From Hamiltosporidium magnivora (taxonomy: Eukaryota > Microsporidia > Dubosqiidae): 12,196 nucleotides of DNA. A model generated the notes under the pieces. It did no database searches. It was not told the DNA's origin and was given only the letters and a program-made list of their open reading frames with translations. The translations under genes and the position numbers were made by a program. The DNA lies in assembly GCA_004325065.1 (NCBI GenBank), contig PITI01000452.1:1-12196 (forward strand). Direction: 5' to 3'. This document shows, one piece after another, positions 1-9,306 of the stretch (position 1 is its first letter; every line of letters begins with the position of its first letter).

Positions 1-285
1 TTTTAAAAGAAATTCCTTCTGATTAAAATCTCGATTTCTGCCAAAAATTTTATAGATCACTCTTCGATTACCAAAAATGGTATTTTTCAGATTATGATTA
101 ATTATTTTTTTAATTTATCACTTAATTTTCTTACTAGGATTATTTTGTTTATTTGGTTATTTTTTTTAAAAGGAGATGAATTTAAATATTTGTTTTTAAT
201 TTACCCTAAATTGGAAAATTTTAAAACTTATCAAATTAATCTGGCAATTAAATCATTTTATTTATAACTTTTAATCAATAAGATG

Positions 286-293
286 CCCTTGTA
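286..293 (+). promoter_or_regulatory. CCC-type start-proximal motif before the 294 gene
   Basis: CCC at 286-288 followed by TTGTA and then ATG. CCC- or GGG-like motifs just before start codons are a described feature of microsporidian genes. A three-base motif alone is weak, so this is supported mainly by its recurrence before 5484 and before the eS6 start. Confidence 0.35.
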
Positions 294-740
294 ATGAATT
301 TTAACTACTACATTTATTCATACATTTTTGTGTTTGTTTGCTTTTATTTTGATACCAAGAATATTAAAACAAAATATTTTGGATATTGTGGTTCTCGTTT
401 GCATTGCGACCATACTTATGCAAAATCTTTCACAAAAGCAACAAATAAACGAGAAGTCGGTTCTTTTCCACAAGAAATGGAGGAAAATGAAGAAGAAGAC
501 GGTTCTTTTCCACAAGAAATGGAGGAAAATGAAGAGGGTGGCAGAATTGTTCATTTCACATGTACGAAATCAGTAGGATCGATCATCCGAAAACAACAAT
601 TGCCTTCTAAAACCGGGGAAAGTAGCGGAAATAAACAGAAAGATACCGATGATTCTAAAAAGGATATTCTTTACGCACCGATCAAGTTACTAAAAAAAAA
701 TAGGGCATTAGATCCAAGAGTTCATCTCGAAAGAATATAA
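294..740 (+). CDS. Hypothetical, possibly secreted or anchored protein with tandem acidic repeat (148 aa)
   Basis: I do not recognise the family. The ATG at 294 is preceded by CCC at 286-288, the same kind of motif seen before the two firmer genes of this window. Residues 5-19 are strongly hydrophobic and aromatic (YYIYSYIFVFVCFYF) and could be a signal peptide or signal anchor, though there is no basic residue in front. Residues 56-69 and 70-83 are two copies of a 14-residue unit built on GSFPQEMEENEE; their DNA is identical over the first 35 of 42 nt, so the duplication is recent. The rest (about 95-148) is Lys, Ser and Asp rich and looks disordered. Codon use is less AT-biased than in the WD40-like gene at 5484. 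The same frame continues open for 54 codons after the TAA at 738-740, so the protein may once have been longer. It could also be a decaying gene. No function is proposed. Confidence 0.45.
   Translation: MNFNYYIYSYIFVFVCFYFDTKNIKTKYFGYCGSRLHCDHTYAKSFTKATNKREVGSFPQEMEENEEEDGSFPQEMEENEEGGRIVHFTCTKSVGSIIRKQQLPSKTGESSGNKQKDTDDSKKDILYAPIKLLKKNRALDPRVHLERI
459..542 (+). repeat. Two-copy 42-bp in-frame tandem repeat
   Basis: Units 459-500 and 501-542. The first 35 nt of each are identical and only the last seven differ. The period is a multiple of three, so it adds 14 residues (GSFPQEMEENEE plus two) without breaking the frame. The near-identity in a fast-evolving genome indicates a recent duplication by slippage or unequal exchange. 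Confidence 0.95.
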
Positions 741-949
741 GGGCTGGATAAAGGCAAAATACATCCGAAAAAACAGAAGATGAAGAAAATTAAAAATAAA
801 TCTGGCTTAACCTATTTTAACTTTTCAATATTCAATTTTTTTTTCGATTCAAATTTCAAAAATGCTTCTTTTTTACTTCAAAGAGCATGTTGCTTCTGTT
901 TATGATAATTGAGTCTATTAAACGCTCATAAATAATTCCTAACTTGGTC

Positions 950-1162
950 ATGATGTTTTTAGAATCTCAAAAAATCAAAAATATAATTTTATTTCTATCT
1001 TAGGAATTTAATATTAAAAGTAAAAAAATCCAAACTTCGATTTCTTTTTCGTTATGCCTCTTTTTATTGCTTTTTAAATGCGGAATACCCGAAAAGAGTG
1101 TGGCTACTGAATTTGAAAATCCATCACTGGATATAAATTCATTTTTTCAAGACACGGAATAA
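950..1162 (+). pseudogene. Broken small signal-peptide-like reading frame
   Basis: In one frame, ATG ATG at 950-955 opens 17 codons, a TAG at 1001-1003 closes it, and the same frame then stays open for 52 codons to a TAA at 1160-1162. The second part starts with a basic stretch (KSKKIQ) followed by a hydrophobic core (SLCLFLLLF) and then an acidic, polar tail, the shape of a classical signal peptide plus a short mature protein. It has no ATG of its own; an ATT codon at 1013-1015 sits where a start would be expected. It may be a small secreted-protein gene that lost its start or gained a stop, but runs this short also occur by chance in AT-rich DNA. Confidence 0.2.
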
Positions 1163-1828
1163 ACTTATAAAATTCCACCCATAGAATGAATATTTTCGGC
1201 TTCATTTAAAGTACTGTGGATTTTATTGGAATTTTATATTCATTGTTTCAGATGGTTTCGAAGTAACCACGTGGTATTTAAAATCATACCTCAAAATTAA
1301 TCGTTTCTAAATTATCTTTATCAAACTTTGTATAAAAGCTAAGCCCTTTTGATCCAAAAAAATATCTCAGAATATCCTAGGTTAGGGTGTTTCACACGTT
1401 TGGCAAAGTTCACAAAGCACTTTCATTCATCCGGGAAATATGATAAACTTCCGATCAAATTATAAAATCATTGAAGTTATGATTGCAAAAATTTCTGGAA
1501 AATTTGCTTGGATAATATATTTTAATCTTAATTTAACTTTTTAAATACCGTAGTACTTTACGGCTATAATTTTTTTTAGTTTATTCTATCGTATTGTTGC
1601 CCTTGTCTGATATCTCAGCGATTCCATAATGCTTTTATTAATGCTGGTTTGAATCTGTCTTTCATTATTTCTTTGCATTTTTTATGCTACTTTTGAAAAC
1701 TCTATGGAGAATCTTGATAATATTTCTTCTTTAAACACAAAAAATTAATTCTATTAAACCAATTATTTTAAATTTATAATCCGAAATCGTTTCATGTTTT
1801 AATTTTTTGAAGTTTCGTATAAAAATCT
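1163..1828. other. No intact gene; minus-strand open fragments
   Basis: No usable open frame and no RNA gene seen. On the minus strand, in the frame that continues from the tract at 1832-2278, stops lie at 1829, 1799, 1763, 1754, 1751, 1745, 1682, 1586, 1541, 1460, 1427, 1382, 1367, 1307 and 1223. The interval 1308-1744 in particular keeps long-ish open pieces, one of them holding a C-x2-C-x2-C stretch (CELCQTC, around 1400-1415). This is compatible with the worn 3' end of a former gene but not proof of it. Confidence 0.3.
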
Positions 1829-2278
1829 TCAGCGAATGTCGTTTTTGTTATTTAATCTAATCTTTCCGTATAATATTTGACGCATAAAAAACAAATTTAT
1901 ACTTTTTTCAAGATTCGATGAAAAATACCTTGAAGTCTTTATAAACATCTTGGTAAATATCCAAAATATCCGCAAAACATACATTAGTGCAAAAATTGAC
2001 ATGTAATATATTATCAATACGGATTTTTAAGCTGGAATAACCTGATATTTAATCATACGCCAAATATTTTTCTTCAATGAGATATTATTCGAAAAAAAAA
2101 TTCTCAAATGTATTTCAAATTCAGTTTTGGTTGATTCAAGATCTTGATAAAATTTTTCGACGAGCAAGATACAAATTTTATTTGTAAAATAAAAGATCTA
2201 TTGCAACTCTAAAATTCTCGCATCTTTAATTTTTGGAAAAACTTTCAAGGTTTTATGTATAAAAATTACAAAAAACTC
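1829..2278 (-). pseudogene. Probable decayed gene fragment, minus strand
   Basis: Reading the minus strand from 2278 down to the TGA at 1829-1831, one frame runs for about 149 codons with only two internal stops (TAG at 2198-2200, TAA at 2027-2029). In DNA of about 25 percent GC, a stop is expected roughly every 11-12 codons, so about a dozen were expected. The three open pieces are 26, 56 and 65 codons. The translation is mixed in composition rather than simple Lys/Asn/Ile filler; for example it has an acidic, polar segment (LESTKTEFEIHLRIFF) and later a hydrophobic, Met- and Tyr-rich stretch with residues such as MYVLRIFWIFTKMF that could be a membrane segment. The family is not recognised. 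It probably belongs with the other minus-strand remains up to about 4.4 kb. Confidence 0.35.
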
Positions 2279-2281
2279 TTA

Positions 2282-4400
2282 TTTTTTTTAATAAGACATA
2301 AATTAATGTCAGATTATATTTATGAAGGATAAATGATTTTGTAAAATTATTTCAGTGAATACGTTTTTTAACAATATTTCTCCGCTGGATGTATCTTTCT
2401 TTAATATATTATAAGGAAAAATTTTGAATAGTTTAAAACGATGTATAATCTAAAGCTACTGCTCATCCTATGCGCACAAAAAATTCTAAAATTTTGCTTT
2501 CTTTAAAAAAATATGCAAAGTATCGTATGACCTACACTATAAGCAATAATCAAGCTATTATATAATTTTTCATTTATAAATTTGCATTCGGCAATTTAAC
2601 TATTCAGAGTATAATAATATCGATAACATCTTGCAAATTTTTTATTCTTTAAAAAAATTTATTCTTTTCAGAAAATATTTTTAGCCAATTTTCTTTCTAT
2701 GTAAACATATTGATATTTTTCAAGTAAGGTATATCAAAAAAGGGATTATTTATTCTATTAGAAGCAAATACGATGGCATCCTGTTTAATAATACGTATCA
2801 CTGCAAGTTTTTTTAATTTTAAAACAAAAAATACATACTTATTTAGAAGTTATTTGACAATGCTGGATTAACTTTCATATACATTGCTGATGTTTTTATA
2901 CGGCCTCAAAGTATAAATCTACCATTTTGATATATTTAATCTGATAAACGTAGGAATAATTTAGAAGGTAAACTTTATTGATGCAATATAAAGAAATACA
3001 GTATCTATAAAGAAAACGAAATATTTATATAAGTTAATTAATATAGCTATTAAACTGGATTATAGCCTTTTCTATCTTTTTGATAACCATTAGCCGCTCG
3101 TCGATGTTATAAGTGTAATAATTCTTATAAAATCGAATTTTTTAGTATAATTCACACGTTTTATCTTTTTATTTCACCAATAGATGTCACATCGTCGATT
3201 GTATGATCAGATGTAGACAATTTCCGGTTGCAATTTTTTTATCGTTTTGTCGTATTTCTGTATCTAAGAGCACGTAAGCTAATTACTGCTGAAACTTATT
3301 AATAGCGATGACCTAGAGAAATTATTTGCAAATTAATTAAATTACAAAGTTTCTGCAATAATAAATATTTTTTTAGAATTTAACTAATTGCAAACTCAAA
3401 ATCAGCAAATTATATTTATAACTCAAGAATCAACAAAAAAATTATAATGTTTTTTTTTCTAGTATCGGACTAAATTTACCACAAACGACTTTGCTTAACT
3501 ATTTTTATAAAAGGAAGATTGATTTTATACTTAAATTTAACACGCCAAACTGTAGAGTATAGCACCAAAGATCTGTTAATAGATACTGTATTCTTTCCAA
3601 ATTTGTTTTCTATTTCCTGATATTGTGTTTCCTAATAAAATTCAGAAGCTACCTACTTTTAAGCAAACCTCTGAATGAATTGTTTTATTAAATATGTATT
3701 AGAAAAAGAACAATAAAATGTTTTTTGCGATTTTGTTTTTTAAAAATTTTTATCTGTTTCGCACCAACAAAAAAATATATTTAACTTTGAATATTCTAAA
3801 GTGTATTTATATATTTTCTAAATAAACTAGGCTTTTATCTACATATTATAGAATATTATCATACGTATACGCTAAATATGAAAGTAAATTCATCGTTACA
3901 AAAACCGTAGATATTGCTTGATACACTTACCTATTCACATAACGCTGTTCAAAATTCTTATGGATGTGAATTCACTATCAAGTCGCCGGCTTAGAGACAA
4001 CACTTTATTTAATCTTCGATTATTTCTTTCCTTTACTCAAATATATCTCTTTAGAAATCAAAAATGTGAAGCATAATATCTGTTTTACCCCCGAAATACG
4101 CCATATGTCTCCCGGGCTTCATTTTTCACATTTTATTTTGCACAAAACATACATACTGAGCATAGATTAAACTCTATGGGATCACATATGTAGATTTAGT
4201 CTGGTTTTTGGAATATTTTCTTTTATCATGCCGGTATTACTAAAACAATTTTTTTATTCTTGCTGTTCAGCATTTTCAGTGGAGAATAAACTATTTCATA
4301 CAAAGTTATTTTTTCCAATTGGTTTCGATTTAAAGATCTCTTTGGACTCTTGACGCAAAAAATTAATGAACGAAGAATTTTTTTGAATAATTCAGAGCAC
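2282..4400 (-). other. Degenerate DNA with remains of minus-strand coding sequence
   Basis: No intact gene. Several minus-strand tracts read like protein with scattered stops and frame changes: 3479-3631 is open for 51 codons with mixed residues (it includes LYSTVWRVKFKYKINLP); 4054-4122 is a 23-codon piece starting at an ATG (MKPGRHMAYFGGK...) after further open sequence; around 2760-3290 one frame has about ten stops in 175 codons. The best pieces lie in more than one frame, which fits a gene or genes broken by both stops and indels. I could not name a family. The translation was done by hand and not tested statistically. Confidence 0.25.
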
Positions 4401-5276
4401 AAAAAATACTGATTCTAATGCATACTTTTGTCTTTTATATTTATAAAAGGAAATGGTTGCTTTCTAGTTAAAGCTTTATTTTTTAGATTTTTTTTACTTC
4501 TTAAAAACACAAATCTAGCTTGTTTATGTAATCAGCATTATCGGAAATTCATTTAAGCAAAATTTGGATTTTAAGTATTTTTATAGTATAAAAACAAGCT
4601 TTAATATACGGGCATGTTCATAACAGTAATTTAATATTTTTATTTCTTGGTGCGTAATACTTTATTTTTAAGAAGAATAATTATTTAAGACTTTTTTTAT
4701 GGTTTCTTAAAAAGTTTATGAAATATTTCTGAAATATATTTGTTTAATCTAGTATTTCTGGTGTAGTAATTTATACAGGAAAGTAAAAGAACTTAATACC
4801 TCCATTTTTTAGGCAGATATATGAATTGAGCTTATCAACATTTCCCTTTATTTTTCTTTATTCTCATTTTTTTATTAAATAAAAAAAAACCAATTTAGCT
4901 GGCTTTTCAGGTAATAAAAATCAATATATTTGTAAGAAAATTAAAATAAATATAAAAACAATTTATTCCACCAATCTATAATAAATAAACTTTGTGAATT
5001 TTAAAGAACAACAAATTTTATTCCAAAAAAATAAAATTATTGAATATTTAATTCACACATTTAATAAAAAAATTCACTGATAAGAAAAATATTTCATTAT
5101 TTAATTTAAACTATTTTTTGAAAATATATTTAAATTTTATAAAATTTAATATATTTTGTATTAGATTAATGTTTCTACATCAAAGAAATTTTATAAAATA
5201 AATTTTATTTTCAAACTCCACTCGGTATTAATTTTAAATTTTCATTACTTTAAACACAAAATTTATTGTGTTGCTC

Positions 5277-5356
5277 TATTATTTTAATAGAATGAGTTCA
5301 AATTTTATTTTGTAATATTTTATTATTTTAATCAAAGTGAGCTCAAATTTTATTTT
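5277..5356 (+). repeat. Two-copy 44-bp-spaced direct repeat
   Basis: 5277-5311 and 5321-5356 share TATTATTTTAAT, then a GAG(T/C)TCAAATTTTATTTT core, with a few differences between. It lies 130-200 bp before the WD40-like start. It may be plain slippage in AT-rich DNA; no regulatory role is shown. Confidence 0.55.
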
Positions 5357-5474
5357 TATTGTTGCATTTTATTTTGTGCTGCTCTTCTCTTTCATAATTT
5401 GAATATAAATTTTGTATTTTCTAAATATTTTGTAATTTCCTAACTTAAGAGACATAAAATATTGTCTTTGGTTT

Positions 5475-5483
5475 TACCCTCTA
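5475..5483 (+). promoter_or_regulatory. CCC-type start-proximal motif before the WD40-like gene
   Basis: TACCC at 5475-5479, then TCTA, then ATG at 5484. It matches the position of the motif before eS6 and supports this ATG as the start. Confidence 0.5.
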
Positions 5484-7373
5484 ATGCCTCAAGAAATATC
5501 AGATATATTTATATATAAAGAATCTTTACTAAAATCAAATATATTAGGATCTACGATATTCAAATCATATTTTGTTACATTAACGAATACTTCAATAAAC
5601 TTTTATTCGCTTATAGATTTTACAAAGATTATTACTTTTCCACTTATAAAAAATATAGAAAATAAAAACAGTTTTATATCTTCTGACAATGAAATTTTAA
5701 TATCTTCAGAAGATTTAAATTTTATTTATAAAATGATAAAAATTGATTTAAAATATAAACTGGGAAATGTATTTACTCAGTGTTCTTTTACTGACCGTTT
5801 TTTTATAACGGCTGTGGACAATACAGATATATTTTTTTATGATAAATTTTCTGATTTTAAAGAAGAATTGATTTATAAATCGAAAAACAATTCCATTTCA
5901 TCTTTAAAAGCAATTTCTGATGAAATAATTATTGGAACGAACGATGGGAAAATTATTATTTTAAATTTTAAATTCGATTCGAATCAAAATGACAACAAAT
6001 TGGCAATAACGAATAATAAAATGCTTAAAGTTGATGAAGAATATGTAATTACAGGTATTGAGCATATAGAAGATAATTATTATTGTTGTGTATCTTCATC
6101 TGGTCGTGCATTTTTTTTTGATACAAAATTATGTTCAATACTACAGACAATTACTGTAAGCAAAGGACCATTACGATGTTTAGTAACTGGAAATGACTTT
6201 ATTTATATTTCGGGTGATTATACGGGAATAAATGCATATTCAAGAGTTTTTGATTATTATGAAAGCACAGAAAATAGTAAAATCCGAAAATATAGATTTT
6301 TTGCAAAAATAGATACGCATTATTTACCGATAACCAATTTAATTTATAATAATGAAAGAATAATTTCTGTTTCACAAGATGGATTGATTAATTTACATTG
6401 GTTGTGTGAAGACAAATTTTTATTTAGAAAATATTATTTTGGAAAGAAAATTTGTTTTTCTAAAAAATATTTTACAGTTCAAAACAATAAAAAAATAAAT
6501 TTTTACAAAGTTTTATTACCGAATAAGGTAAAAAATAATAAAAAAACCGAATTTAATTTAATAAATTTGTCTAATAAAAATATTCGATTTGATGTGAAAT
6601 TTAAATCCAAATCAAATATAATCGATTATTCGTATTATAAGAAGTATTTGGTGATTAGTCAGAATGATAAATCGAAATTATATAAATTAAAAGATAAAAA
6701 ATTTAAAAAAGTAAAATCATTTCTACCAGGATACCAAGTTTCTTTCTCGGAAAATTTATTAGTTATTAATACATTTAATGGATATATTATTGTTTATTGT
6801 TTAAAATCAAAAAAAGAAATTTGCAGAATTATTTTAGATGAATACGAAAAGGTTTTATATGTAGAAAACGAATATGTGGTTACTAAAAGTAAAATATATT
6901 TCATAAATCAAGAACTTAGTGAAAATTCTAAAAAAATAAAAAATAACGAAAATATAAATTATATTTGTGATTATTCATCTTTACTTGATAAAGAATACGA
7001 AATGGATTTATTTTTTAATCATAAGAATTATAAAATAATTATTTATCATTTAAAAAACTATTCGTACGAAACAAAATATTACATTTCAATTATTAAATCA
7101 ACCAAAATTAAAAATGATGAAATATTTAAATTAGAATTAAAAAATATTTATAAGATTGATGGAGGTTTCTATACAGAAAATGGTGTATATTTTTATAATC
7201 ATTCATATTTATTTTATTGTCGGATTTATGATGATAGAATAGATGAATGTAAAAGAATATATGTTGGGGAAATACTTGAAGGAATAACTATTATTAATAA
7301 TCAAGTTGTTGGTATTAAAAGTAGTTATACTAAAATATTTGAAGGTATAAAAGAAAAATATGGAATGAAATAA
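5484..7373 (+). CDS. WD40-like double beta-propeller protein (629 aa)
   Basis: An intact 629-residue frame with a CCC motif just before its ATG. About seven WD40-type blades can be picked out in residues 15-310: each is a hydrophobic strand, a turn with D/N-G or S-x-D, and a strand ending in aromatic residues. The clearest are 138-162 (IIIGTNDGKIIIL), 186-222 (CVSSSGRAFFFD) and 279-307 (HYLPITNL...IISVSQDGLINLHW), with the His, the S-x-x-D-G turn and the Trp of a canonical repeat. Residues 320-620 contain more blade-like strand pairs, suggesting a second propeller. There is no signal peptide or membrane segment, so it is probably cytoplasmic or nuclear. WD40 proteins act as scaffolds for complexes. 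The HY-x-P-(I/V)-T segment faintly recalls Ipi3/WDR18 of pre-60S processing, and tandem propellers recall the Utp proteins; neither assignment is secure. Codon use is extremely A/T-rich, with long Lys/Asn/Ile runs. Confidence 0.85.
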   Translation: MPQEISDIFIYKESLLKSNILGSTIFKSYFVTLTNTSINFYSLIDFTKIITFPLIKNIENKNSFISSDNEILISSEDLNFIYKMIKIDLKYKLGNVFTQCSFTDRFFITAVDNTDIFFYDKFSDFKEELIYKSKNNSISSLKAISDEIIIGTNDGKIIILNFKFDSNQNDNKLAITNNKMLKVDEEYVITGIEHIEDNYYCCVSSSGRAFFFDTKLCSILQTITVSKGPLRCLVTGNDFIYISGDYTGINAYSRVFDYYESTENSKIRKYRFFAKIDTHYLPITNLIYNNERIISVSQDGLINLHWLCEDKFLFRKYYFGKKICFSKKYFTVQNNKKINFYKVLLPNKVKNNKKTEFNLINLSNKNIRFDVKFKSKSNIIDYSYYKKYLVISQNDKSKLYKLKDKKFKKVKSFLPGYQVSFSENLLVINTFNGYIIVYCLKSKKEICRIILDEYEKVLYVENEYVVTKSKIYFINQELSENSKKIKNNENINYICDYSSLLDKEYEMDLFFNHKNYKIIIYHLKNYSYETKYYISIIKSTKIKNDEIFKLELKNIYKIDGGFYTENGVYFYNHSYLFYCRIYDDRIDECKRIYVGEILEGITIINNQVVGIKSSYTKIFEGIKEKYGMK

Positions 7374-7374
7374 A

Positions 7375-7389
7375 AATCAATTTTTGATT
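7375..7389 (+). terminator. Small stem-loop just after the WD40-like stop
   Basis: AATCAA (7375-7380), loop TTT, TTGATT (7384-7389), followed by a T run. It begins one base after the stop codon. The stem is short and AT-rich, so a role in 3'-end formation is only a guess. Confidence 0.2.
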
Positions 7390-9060
7390 CTTTTTTAATT
7401 TTGAATTTTCTCTATTAAAATACATTTAAAATCTCTATGGAAAAATAAAAAATAAGATTTGATATTTTTTAACAAGTTTTGTTTTAAATTTATTTATTCT
7501 AAATTATAAGAGTTCTAAATTATAAGAGTTCTAAATTATATACAATCGTAGATATAATTACGGCTCACATATTTAAAAGATAACAGGCTTCACAATTATA
7601 TACAAAAGATAATATTGGTGTCATGCAATATATATTACATAATTTTCCAAAAAGTAACAATTTAAACTATTTTCATGGCATTAAAGCAGTTATAGGTTTA
7701 ACATAAATAATCTCCCTACATCCTAACTTTAATTCCAATGATACTTACATCCTGAAAACCTTCATCTAAAAGAGGTTTAAACCCGATTAATGAGCAAGAC
7801 AGTTACCCCAAATTCGTTAGTTTTTGATTATAAGTGAATTATCGCGTGTAAGTGCCCATCTTAGGCTTCTCAAATAACCAATTAGGATCCTGCTTACCCT
7901 ATATTTTAGAACCAAATAAACTTTCAACCGATATAAATGACGGGGAGATAAAAGGGGTCTATTTAGACCTTGAAATGTCATAATAATATGTATAACCTGC
8001 TACTTAGCTTTCCTGGATTTTTAAAGCGTGAATTTTTTTTACAGCTCAGGCAAAAGTCTTTTAATTCGAGTGAGAAAGACTAGATTCGCCTTGCCTTGCA
8101 TTAAAATTACATAAAAAGTTCAGAAGTGATATCAAATCATGTTTGATGAAAACTACGAACGAATTTTTTATTAGAAATTCACTATTTTCTAGTCATTCTT
8201 CCTTTTATAGAAATTTTTAGGTGTAAACGAAAATTTAATGTGATTTTATTTCATAGAAATACAAAAAAACATTTTAAAATTATTTTCACATACTCTTTGC
8301 CAAGCGGAAGTGTTTATGTGTGTTTAAAGTGTTCTAACTATACTTTTAAGAAATCACTTAAATAAAAGTAAGTAAATTAATCAGAAAATATTTTCATATA
8401 AATGAAGATTTCTCATCGTTTTTTTCGAGATTAAAAATTCATGAATTTTAAGTTTTCTATCTTTTTTTATCTTTTCTTCCATTTCTATTTAAAGCAATAC
8501 TTACATCGATCTTTCTTAATATTTCAAGTCATTTCTTTAATTTCAATTATTTTATCTACACCCAAGGGTTTATTAATTTATATTTGTGGGGTTAACATAT
8601 TTTTTTACCTATTGATGTGTATGTGTTACAGATATTTGTGTTGTTTATGTCTCTTGACTACCTTTAAGACATCAATGATTGTATTTTCCACCTTTCATCG
8701 GTATTTTTAATTTATTCAAAAATTCTTTATCAATATAAATGGTTCTTCGTGTTTTTTTAAATATTTTAAAGAAATCCGTATTTATTTTATCTACTACTTT
8801 CAAGCTTAAAAACGTATTTTAATATTTGAACAGAACGGGTCTGAATCATTAAATAAGGGATTATCTCAACACTACACCTTCAAATAAGGCATTAATGGCT
8901 TTCATTAAAGCATATTCTTGTTTTTTTATTATCTAATTAAATATTAATAAAAAATTTCTTCTTTTTACTAAAAAATCATAATATTTGAAATTTAATTGAA
9001 ATAATCGAATGTAATTCTGAATTATGATTCTCATTATAATAAATCTGTTGATTTTCAAAC
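7390..9060. other. Intergenic DNA with weak coding remnants
   Basis: No gene I can support. From about 7560 to 8110, GC is visibly higher than in the flanks; on the minus strand a 59-codon stretch without stops (about 7820-7996) follows, in the same frame, shorter open pieces going back to an ATG at 8099-8101. An 89-codon plus-strand frame at 8441-8710 is almost all Phe, Leu, Ile, Ser and Cys because the strand is T-rich; it has no CCC motif and is not accepted as a gene. A 6-bp hairpin (ATCAAA/TTTGAT) lies at 8131-8147. No tRNA or other RNA gene seen. Confidence 0.35.
7497..7540 (+). repeat. 16-bp tandem repeat, 2.75 copies
   Basis: Units 7497-7512, 7513-7528 and partial 7529-7540, each TTCTAAATTATAAGAG, identical where they overlap. 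It is a non-coding microsatellite-like array in the 3' flank of the WD40-like gene. Confidence 0.95.
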
Positions 9061-9150
9061 TTCTTGAACTATGATTACGTTTCTAAATAAATTTTATTGG
9101 TTCTTAGATCAAATCGGGATTTATTTAGAAAAGTAATCATATTTCAAGAA
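9061..9150. repeat. Near-perfect 32-bp inverted repeat (long stem-loop)
   Basis: The arms 9061-9092 and 9119-9150 pair at 30 of 32 positions around a 26-nt loop (9093-9118). The arm begins TTCTTGAA and ends CTAAATAAAT. It lies about 160 bp past the 3' end of eS6. Possibilities are a tiny foldback or MITE-like element, a structured RNA, or a 3'-end signal; no target-site duplication is evident. The sequence at about 9017-9043 partly resembles the left arm, hinting at older duplication. Confidence 0.85.
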
Positions 9151-9306
9151 TATTTTTTATGCAAAAAAATTTAGGGTTAAAATTTATGAAAATGAAATAT
9201 TAAAAAAATAAATTATAAATCATTTTAAAGTGTAAAAAATGAATATCAACGAAATCTGTTAAAAGAAAATCCCAAAAAGGTTTTAAAATTATAAAAATTA
9301 AATATT

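Larger units (their letters stand above)
4401..5483. other. AT-rich intergenic DNA upstream of the WD40-like gene
   Basis: Mostly homopolymeric A and T runs with no open frame worth reporting and no RNA gene seen. The AT bias is strongest from about 4850 to 5480. It must contain the promoter of the gene at 5484, but no element other than the CCC motif next to the start stands out. Confidence 0.5.

Noticed and set aside
318..576. Frames on both strands overlapping the 294 gene (318-554 minus, 328-576 plus)
   Set aside because: They are shadows caused by the 42-bp repeat; neither has the CCC motif, and one is nearly all Phe, Leu and Lys from repeat translation.
2990..3596. ATACAGTATCTAT present in opposite orientation near 2995 and 3580
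   Set aside because: A 13-base match about 580 bp apart in AT-rich DNA is too short to call an inverted repeat element.
7847..7863. GTAAGTGCCCATCTTAG as an intron
   Set aside because: At 17 nt it is too short, and there is no coding frame on either side.
8441..8710. 89-codon plus-strand frame resembling a membrane protein
   Set aside because: Its Phe/Leu/Ile/Ser/Cys composition follows from the T-rich strand. There is no CCC motif, and the opposite strand looks equally coding-like. A very short-lived or decayed gene is not excluded.
9172..9177. TTAGGG as telomeric repeat
   Set aside because: Isolated single copies only, with no tandem run.
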